Program-made: the position numbers and the translations under genes
NCBI GenBank assembly: GCA_018350325.1
Contig: JAEVLN010000034.1
Location: 1 to 64,000, forward strand
Length of the DNA: 64,000 bases
Direction: 5' to 3'
From: Globodera rostochiensis
Lineage: Eukaryota; Nematoda; Chromadorea; Rhabditida; Heteroderidae
The notes under the pieces: model-generated
Seen by the model: the letters and a program-made list of their open reading frames with translations, nothing else
The model's database searches: none
Told to the model about the DNA's origin: nothing
In this document: positions 56,560-64,000 of the stretch, piece after piece
How positions within the stretch are numbered: position 1 is the first letter of the stretch
How the letters are laid out: every line of letters begins with the position of its first letter

Positions 56560-56835
56560 TCTCTGGGGTGTCCGGTCTCGACTCGAAAAATTTCTCTTTT
56601 GGGGGTGTCCGGTCTCGACTCGAAAAATTTCTCGCTTTTTTGGGGGTGTCCGGTCTCGACTCGAAAAATTTCTCGCTTTTTTGGGGGTGTCCGGTCTCGA
56701 CTCGAGAAATTTCTCGCTTTTTTGGGGGTGTCCGGTCTCGACTCGAGAAATCTCGCTTTTTTGGGGGTGTCCGGTCTCGACTCGACAAATTTCTCGCTTT
56801 TTTGGGGGTGTCCGGTCTCGAGTTGGAAAATTTAT
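56560..56835. repeat. ~42-bp tandem repeat upstream of the GPCR start
   Basis: About six units of GGTGTCCGGTCTCGACTCGA followed by AAATTTCTCGC and a T run. It lies just upstream of the proposed GPCR first exon and gives open frames on both strands that are artefacts. Confidence 0.9.
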
Positions 56836-56839
56836 CGAT

Positions 56840-58127
56840 TTCTTTTGGGGTCTTTGGTCTCGAGAGTCCCAGGGTCAAGGCTCGGCAATCGTGACAAGAG
56901 TTAGGGCACTTTAAACGTCGATGGCGCCCAACCGACCCCCCACAATCGTGTCAAAACGCCAAGACAGGCAAAATCGTGTTAATAATTTATTTAAAAGGAC
57001 AAAAATTGCGCGCGCAAATACTCCATCATAAATATGATTGATGATGATGTAATTAATATACGGCACCGGCATTGGCATTGGCGTCGCGTCAAAATGAATG
57101 TTCTTTTGGGTTGAAAAAAATGCCGTCGGACGTCAAACAAAAATGAATTTTTGCCAAGCGAATGAATTGAGACAAAAAAATTTGGGATTAAACGTTATAG
57201 TAAAAAACAAAATATATTTTGAGAAAACATTTCCCTAAAAGGTTTCATTATTTAAAACAAATAAAATCTGAAATTTGGAGGAGGGGGGGGGGGTTTGTTG
57301 CCCAAAAAATGCCCCCCCCCATTCTAACAAATTTTTAAATTTGGCGGCACAAAAACCATCACTTTTGAATCAAAAAAAGAAGATTAACTCCATTTTTGTC
57401 AAAGATTGTTTGGAGTTCGCAATTTTTAAAAACAAAAATTACAAAAAAATTCTTCTTTTTTTTCGTGTGGTTACAGAGTAGAGAACGGCATTCTGAAAAC
57501 GCGGGACAATTAAGACCAGGGCTGCTTGCGCGTTCCAAAAAAAATGCCGCGCGAGTCGCGGTCCGCGTGCCGTCCCCTCTGATCGGGAGACTAAAAATTG
57601 GGCCAGGAATAACTCGAATTTACGGGACAAAAAAGTGCCAAAATAACCGAACAAAACCCGTCTAAAAGGTTCAACACAAAGATATGCTACATCATAAAAA
57701 CAAATTTTGGCGCTGAAATGGCATGGTGGACATTTCAACGCCAGTTAAATTTTCTTTAAAATGAAATAGGACACTTTTTCTTTAGTGCACCTTTATTCTA
57801 ATTTGGCCTGGAAACCGGGCATTAATTTGCCGGCACTTTTGCAGGGTCCGTGCCGAGATTTTGAAGACATTATCAAAAAAAATCGACAAATTTTGTAGCC
57901 CGAAGGTTGGTTTTCGTTCGTTCTTTCGGTGATTGGTGGTTAAAATTGAAAATTGAGGAAATAAAATGAGATTTGTGTGCCCGTCGCCCAACCACCGTCG
58001 TTTTTGTGCGTCCAACCAACCAACTTAACTAAACACAACGCCCCAAATTGGGTTGATTATTTTTTTGCGCATGAGTGCCACGCCCGTCAATGGCACACTC
58101 TTTCGCCGTATTCATTCACTCATTCGG
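56840..58127. other. Non-coding stretch upstream of the GPCR gene
   Basis: No supported gene. The frames around 57396-57738 on both strands have no splice-consistent structure or known domain. There are G and C homopolymers near 57280-57320. Confidence 0.4.
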
Positions 58128-58157
58128 TTAGCAGCAGCAGCAGCAGCAGCAGCAGCA
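58128..58157. repeat. (CAG)n microsatellite
   Basis: About nine uninterrupted AGC/CAG triplets. The surrounding frame gives a serine run but no recognisable protein. Confidence 0.9.
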
Positions 58158-58496
58158 AAAAGTGCCGTTTTTATGTAGTTTTCAATTTTTGGCACTCATA
58201 TTCGGCGGTTGGCGAAGTGTTTGTTTGTCCTTTTTGGCGTTCAAAATATTTTTTTTATTCAATTTTGTCCGCCCGCCACTTAAGCAAAGATTTTGGAGAA
58301 GCGGAGGCGGGAGGAGGAACGAGCGAAATTGGGGATAAGGGACAAAAAAATGATTGGCAAAAAACCGGGACGATTATATAATAAGGGAGTCTTGAATGAA
58401 TTTTGGAAACCGAGACCAAAATAATTTCAGTACCAAAATGGAAAAAATTGGCCATTTCAGTACTGGCCTCGGTCCCGAAATTAGCCTAGTTTAAAT

Positions 58497-58719
58497 TAGA
58501 GTAGGTCGGGAGCGGGATGAAGTCTCCAATTTTGGGACTGAATTTCCCCCTTATAAAATCCCGGTTTTTTTCAAAATTGACAATCGTTGTTTTTGCCCAT
58601 TAGTCCCAGTTTTTTTGACCGGAACTTGATTAATTTTCCCACTCATAAAATCCCGGCTTTTTAATTTTCTCAATCCCGGTCCCGAGTTTTCTCAAAAATC
58701 CCGGTCCCGACCTACTCTA
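58497..58719. mobile_element. hAT-like MITE, 223 bp, TAGAGTAGGTC ends
   Basis: Ends TAGAGTAGGTCGGGA and TCCCGACCTACTCTA lie between perfect octamers GTTTAAAT (58489-58496, 58720-58727). The interior is rich in ATCCCGGTTTTT. Related in end sequence to the 43,739-43,936 element. Confidence 0.9.
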
Positions 58720-58727
58720 GTTTAAAT

Positions 58728-58890
58728 TGGAACAAAAAAAACTCTGGAAATCCAATCCAAAAATGGCATTAAAAAACAAAATGACGAAGGCACAAAAAGG
58801 GGGGTGGGGGTGGGGGTGGGAGGATGTTCTAATCGGAGTGCCAAATCCGGAAGAAAAAAAGCCGGCAGTCTTTTCCGGAAAAACATTGGC

Positions 58891-58923
<33 letters not shown>

Positions 58924-61266
58924 AGCCATCGCCCCGGGGGCCAACCAAATTTTTTTTTCGGGGTCTTCGGCTCAATTAGGTTTGGGGGCTTTTACGCCTT
59001 TTAGGCACCCACCCCACCTATTCTCTCCTTCTCTCTCTCTTCAACGGCACGGCACAAAAATAGCAGAACGGCAAACGTGTGCGATATCTTGGCATTTAAA
59101 AGGTGGCATTACGGTTCAATATTTGTTTTGGAATTTAAGAAAATTTTGGAGGAGTTCGGCATTCGTATTTTTGGACTAAATTAGTCAATATAAAAGCCTG
59201 GATCTTTGGCATTCAAATAGAAACAGAGCCTATAAATTGGGGGTTTTAGTTTAAATAGACCAAAAATATTAAAGGAATTTGAAAATAAATTATTATTTGA
59301 CTAAAAAAAATGCAAAAATTAAATCTTTGTTGGCGGGTACGTAAAATTGTTTTCAGAATTTTTAGCATTAAACTTTTTAAAATATTTTCATAACATTCAA
59401 ATAAATTTTCTTCTCAAAATCACAGCGAGGAATATAATAAATAATGCCAAAATATGCCAAAATATGCACCAAAAATGGCACTTTTACTGCACTAATTTGC
59501 TTTATAGTTAATTTCTTCTTCCTTTAACGTATAATTAAGTAGATTTAAAGCCTTTTTGCTTATTATTTTAGTATTTTTGGAAAGTTGAAAAAGATCGAAA
59601 AGATCGCGATCGTCAGGCCAATTCATCGCCAGATGGCCATCTCCGCGCTCGCCATGAGCACTGCGCAACCATTTCAGCGCCGCGATTTTTCCCCTTATTT
59701 TTATGAAAATGTTCACAGAAACCCAAAATATGAAAAATATGCAATTTTAAACTGGACCAAAAGAACACAAAACCAACGCGAAAAGGCTATTTTTGGGCCG
59801 TATTCTTTAAAGCATATAAGAACTAAAAATATGCAAATGCATATAAATTCCAACTTAATAATGAATATATTTTTGTTGTTTTTGGCATTCAAAAATTGTT
59901 GGCATTACATCAAAAAGTGGGATGGATTGTCGTCATTGAAGGGATATTTTTGTCGAATGTTTCTTCAAAACTGCCGTTTGTCACGCTCCGGTGGGTTTTT
60001 GTTGTTCCGGAAGAAAAAAGTTGCAAAAATGGGGAGAGAGCCGCCCCCCGGAGGCGCAAATTAATAAATAAATCGACAAATTTTTAGTGCCACCAAAAAA
60101 AACATTTTTTAAAATTCTTAAATTGATTTATGAAAGGGAACGGCGCGAGAAAAAAAAACAATTAACGCTAATTGGGCTCAAAAATCATTCATCGGATTGG
60201 CGCTGCCAATTTTTGTTTTCACAAATAAAAATATATTTTTTAAAATTAGAAACTTTTTTTTTCTCAAAAAAATGACAAAACAATTTTTAAAAATATTTAA
60301 TTAATTAAATAAATGATGAAACTATTTATTTATGTTTTTTTAAAATTTTAAATCAAACTATTTTGTAAAAAATCGAAATTCAAAGGATTTTTTTATTTGA
60401 AATTTCTAAAAATAATTTTAATTTAATTTTTTTTTTTTTTGTAAAAATCAATTAATTTTATTTAATATTTTAATAAAAATTTATGCATAAAAAATTTTGC
60501 ACAAATTATTTAATTCACTAAGCGCGCACTTTTTGTCCCATTTTGTTGGCCAAACGCACATCTCAGCGACAAATGGATGACAAATTTGATTAAAACTGCG
60601 CGGGCGGCAGAAAAAAATGCCAAAAACGGCAAAAAATGTGCCATGAACACACAAATTCGTGGAATTCGAGTGGCACGACGCGCGAATGCACAAAAATGGC
60701 ATCTCAAAATTGGACAAAATTTGGAGAAAATCGAAAAGAGTAAAGATTCAAAATGGAAAAAGCGAAAGAAAACATTTTAAAAAGATTTTTTTTAAATAAG
60801 AAATTTTATTAAAATAAAATGGAAATAAATTTAAAAACATGTAAAAAAATTAATAATATATTTTAGAATTTATAGATATTATTAAAAATTCATTAAAATT
60901 TATTTTAAATTAATACTATTAACATTATTTTGTTATTTTAAAATGTCTTAAAAGCAATCATTTATTTATTATTAACCTTAAACACAATTTTTACGCTTAA
61001 ATTTTTGCAAAATGTTTTTTAAAAATTATTTTCCTACAAATTTATAACGATCGGCCAGAAGTGTCCGGTCGGGGTTTTCCAGCAAAAAGCCTCCAAAAAA
61101 ACCGCCACCGAGAGCCGAATCGCTAATATATTTTTCTATAAATATTTAAAAAATGGGAAAAACTTTATGGGATGGCATAATAATGGCAGGCAACATTAAG
61201 TATGCCCTCGGGCGCAGGGACTTCGAGCAAAAATGGTAAACGGCTTCTAAGAAATGGCATTGTAAT
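58728..61266. other. AT-rich non-coding stretch
   Basis: Contains a C homopolymer of about 33 bases (58887-58919), T/A-rich DNA (60.2-61.0 kb) and one member of a dispersed repeat pair (59.44-59.70 kb). Frames at 58727-59179, 59585-60064 and 60481-60717 were examined; none shows a domain or consistent splice signals. Confidence 0.4.
59440..59705. repeat. Dispersed repeat, copy 1 (partner 63.29-63.56 kb)
   Basis: Shares with 63.29-63.56 kb the ordered landmarks AATATGCACCAAAAA, AAATGGCACTTTTA, AACTCATCGCC or AATTCATCGCC, TTTCAGCGCCGC and CCTTATTTTTATGA. Both are in the same orientation and diverged. The GC-rich core between them might be an old exon or a transposon end. Confidence 0.6.
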
Positions 61267-61642
61267 CAGAGCTGTATTTTCCTGGTTCCTCTTTTTTCTG
61301 ACGGTTCCGCGGTTCCGGTTCCAAAACGGTTCCGGATTTTGGCGGTTCCCGGAACCGGTAAAACACTGGCTGGACGTGATCAAAATAAAAAATCCGTGAC
61401 GTGATCCGTGATCACGGACCCCCCAAAAACGCCGTGATTTGGCGTGATCCGTGATCACGGACCCCCCAAAAACGCCGTGATTTGGCGTGATCCGTGATCA
61501 CGGACCCCCCAAAAACGCCGTGATTTGGCGTGATCCGTGATCACGGACCCCCGTAAAAACGCCGTGATTTGGCGTGATCCGTGATCACGGACCCCCCAAA
61601 AACGCCGTGATTTGGCGTGATCCGTGATCACGTCCAGCCCTG
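61267..61642. mobile_element. hAT-like element with a palindromic satellite inside, 376 bp
   Basis: Octamers ATTGTAAT flank it (61259-61266, 61643-61650); ends CAGAGCTG and CAGCCCTG are inverted repeats with one mismatch. Positions about 61395-61632 hold five copies of a ~45-bp unit containing CGTGATCCGTGATCACGG and CCCCCCAAAAACGCCGTGAT. Confidence 0.75.
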
Positions 61643-63289
61643 ATTGTAATGGCACCCGTTTTATTTTAGGGAGTGCTTATTCCATTTTTACTGTATCCTT
61701 TTTGTTAAGGAATTTTCAAAAAAAGCAAATATTTTTTTTTGCAAATTCTGCTTTACTTTTAGGGGGCAGTGGGGGGAGGGGTCGGCGGTGCCGATAGGCG
61801 CCGCCGAGAAATAATTTGAATTTTTGTTTTAATTTATTAACAAATTTGCTACCAAAGTTATGGGAAGATCAAAATTTTTTTTTGGTAAGATTTAAGGGAT
61901 ATTTGGTTAAGCAAATTGATCGATTTCTCAGAAAGTTCCAAGAAATGGCAAATGGAATGGCAAATTTTCAAAAATAATGGCATTTGCCATTTCAAAAAAG
62001 GCATTTTGAGAGATGCCTGCTCGGGCGCTGAGTGTGTGCCCCCCCGGGGGGTCAATCTCAGAGGCGTGCTTCAAATTCAATTATGTGTAGCCGGCGGCGT
62101 CCGCACTAATTAATTCATTGGGCGGGTGGGAAAAAGGCGCTAATACAAACAAAAAAATAAAAAGCATTTTAAATTAATCCAAAAAAATAATAATAGCGGA
62201 ACAAAAATTGTGCAAACATTCGGACAAAAAAACAGTTTCACATTTTTGTAAAGCATTTTTAAATATTTTAAATTTTAAAATTGTTGGATTTCAGCATTCT
62301 ATAACAGAGATTTTCTATGGGTTTTCCAATGTTTAAGGAAACAAATTCCAATTTTGCTATAGAAACAATTTCAGAAATGATTTAATTTTAAAAAATTGGA
62401 TAAAATTTTCTAAATGCGCCGAAGGCACAAAAAATTTTCAGAATCCGAAATTTAGATGACGTTTGAAAACCCAGAATTTTGGGTGAATTTTTGAAATTAT
62501 TTTTCGTTAGAGTTGGTTGAGTGAAGCCGAGATTTTTGGAAAAAGCGGGAGGGGAATAGCAATAATTTAAATTTTTGTTTTTAAATTGTCTAATCGCCTC
62601 AGGCAACGAAAGAAGCTCTTTTATATACCGCCGGTTTAAAAGTGAGACCGGCGCCAAAATCCTTTCCGGAATTATGCCTAAAAGTGCAAATAATATTTAC
62701 AAAGTGCCAAAGTCAAGAGCTGAATGGATTGGATGACTCCGAGACGAGACCCGAAATGTTACCAAAGCGCGTACGGCATTTTTTCTGTTGTTTTTAAAAA
62801 AATCTCCGACGGATGGCTTTGTGGCGAAATGTTTTTGGTGGATTAGAGCGCCAAAATGTTGCAATTTAAACTAATGGACGGGGACGGCGGCGCTGCTTTA
62901 GGGGGGGGGGGGATTGGCGCCGGCACCGGTGGCGGCGTGCCATTTTAACCCGATTTGAACAGATTTTGTTTTTTTTTGAATATAGCATGGCATTTTGAAG
63001 CGCAAAAAAGAATTCTAAATTCAAATTCAACAATTAAAATTAAATGTTTAATAAATAGGGCTGCTACTTTTAGGTAAATACCTATTTTTTCTGCGAGCTT
63101 GGCACGCTGAGTTAAGCACACGAAAAACACATTTTTAGCTCAGTCTGAGGCTCCTAGATGGACTTTATATAACTATTTTTACCTATTTTGTTTTTTTTCT
63201 ACCTATTACCTAGGTACCTATTTTTCTACCTATTTCGACCTTTTTGTTACCTATTTTTAGGTTTTTTAATTTTTTTAATATAATTTCGC
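61643..63289. other. Non-coding stretch with one palindrome motif copy
   Basis: A GGCGGTGCCGATAGGCGCCG palindrome with a preceding G-rich tract lies at about 61783. A short G run is at 62901-62911. CTACCTATTT repeats occur at 63.17-63.24 kb. No gene is supported. Confidence 0.4.
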
Positions 63290-63560
63290 TGAAAATGGCA
63301 AAAAAGGCCAAAATATGCACCAAAAATACCGAAATAGCAATGAAAAATGGCACTTTTAGTGCTCTAATTTGCTCAATACTTAATTTTTTTTAACGTATTA
63401 AGTAGATTTTGCGTATTATTTTAGTAGTTTTGGGAAGTTGAAAAAATTCTGGTAGTTTTTAGCGCCAGGTCAACTCATCGCCACCCTGGCCATCTCGGCT
63501 CCATTGCCTTGGGCGCGGTCCCCTTTTCAGCGCCGCCATTTTTTGCCTTATTTTTATGAG
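63290..63560. repeat. Dispersed repeat, copy 2 (partner 59.44-59.70 kb)
   Basis: Second member of the diverged pair. The order of landmarks matches copy 1, and the copies differ by small indels in the AT-rich half and substitutions in the GC-rich half. Confidence 0.6.
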
Positions 63561-63711
63561 TTTATTTTTTTATGGATTTTTTTCAAAAATGACCAAAAGG
63601 CTATCGTTAAATAAAAATTATTTTTTAAAACAGTCAGAAATCGATGAATTTTAGGCCCAAATTTTCGCTCAAAAATGGCAGAATATGCTCGAAATATGCT
63701 AGCAGCATATG

Positions 63712-63827
63712 GCCCCAAAACCGAGCGGGTACCAAAACCGAGCGGGTACCAAAACTGAGCGGGTACCAAAACCGAGCGGGTACCAAAACCGAGCGGGTAC
63801 CAAAACCGAGCGGGTACCGAGCGGCCT
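63712..63827. repeat. 17-bp minisatellite (GAGCGGGTACCAAAACC)n
   Basis: Six or seven tandem copies of GAGCGGGTACCAAAACC. It is followed by three copies of TTTGATCATGCCGCC (63826, 63917, 63956) that extend to the window edge. Confidence 0.9.
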
Positions 63828-64000
63828 TTGATCATGCCGCCACCAAACCTAAACCTATGGGAGGGGTCCAACCCGTTGACCTTACCACCACCAAACCCAA
63901 ACCTATTGGAGAAACCCTTTGATCATGCCGCCACTCAACTTAAACCCATTGGGGCTTTGATCATGCCGCCTTCTACCTGATCCCAAAAGCGAGCGCTTTG

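Noticed and set aside
56390..56914. Frames over the 42-bp repeat upstream of the GPCR
   Set aside because: Repeat-derived and open in several frames. Only the short MSSANEQ exon at its edge has a splice-consistent role.
57396..57738. Frames of 89 and 99 codons on opposite strands
   Set aside because: No start, splice or domain evidence, and composition is similar on both strands.
60481..60780. Frames on both strands with some hydrophobic and Cys content
   Set aside because: Considered as a possible receptor exon, but no acceptor/donor pair or neighbouring exons could be placed.
1..64000. CRISPR array, bacterial operon or prophage
   Set aside because: The tandem arrays have no spacers of uniform length between conserved repeats, and the genes are intron-rich and eukaryotic.

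Overview
The window looks like nuclear DNA of a nematode, and a plant-parasitic tylenchid such as a cyst nematode would fit. It is AT-rich, has many short introns, shows recurrent GC-AG introns, carries TTAGGC-like motifs (the nematode telomere hexamer), and encodes an FMRFamide-receptor-like GPCR and PUF proteins. The species call is inference. Much of the DNA is repeats and short non-autonomous transposons, and most long open frames are tandem-repeat artefacts.

Layout. 1.3-3.9 kb (+): a multi-exon gene for an unrecognised secreted protein, with at least two apparent frame breaks. 5.6-5.8 kb (-): one exon resembling the leucine-rich repeats of ANP32. 5.5-10.1 kb: minisatellites, a long 15-bp satellite and a hAT-like element. 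10.2-40.6 kb: six Pumilio/PUF loci in strictly alternating orientation (-,+,-,+,-,+). Two are intact and divergent (PUF-1, 644 codons; PUF-2, 601 codons). PUF-3, -4 and -5 are truncated or frameshifted copies. PUF-6 is a short rearranged copy that still reads in frame. A unit of about 7 kb (19.4-26.4 kb) is repeated in tandem (26.55-34.3 kb), and the PUF-1/PUF-2 promoter block (14.0-17.2 kb) recurs at 34.7-38.9 kb.

44.2-56.5 kb (-): a 17-exon rhodopsin-family peptide GPCR, with all seven TM segments recovered in continuous reading phase. One of its introns holds about twenty copies of a 95-bp tandem repeat. 56.5-64 kb: repeats and transposon fragments, with no gene I can support.

The most unusual content is the PUF cluster. 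Its proteins carry 13 and 14 Pumilio repeats instead of the usual 8, and differ from one another by whole-repeat gains and losses. The second theme is a dense set of hAT-like MITEs whose 8-bp target duplications can be read directly. Three of them have empty sites in the duplicated paralogous segments, which dates them after the duplications. All exon models were made by eye from splice signals, phase and paralogue comparison.
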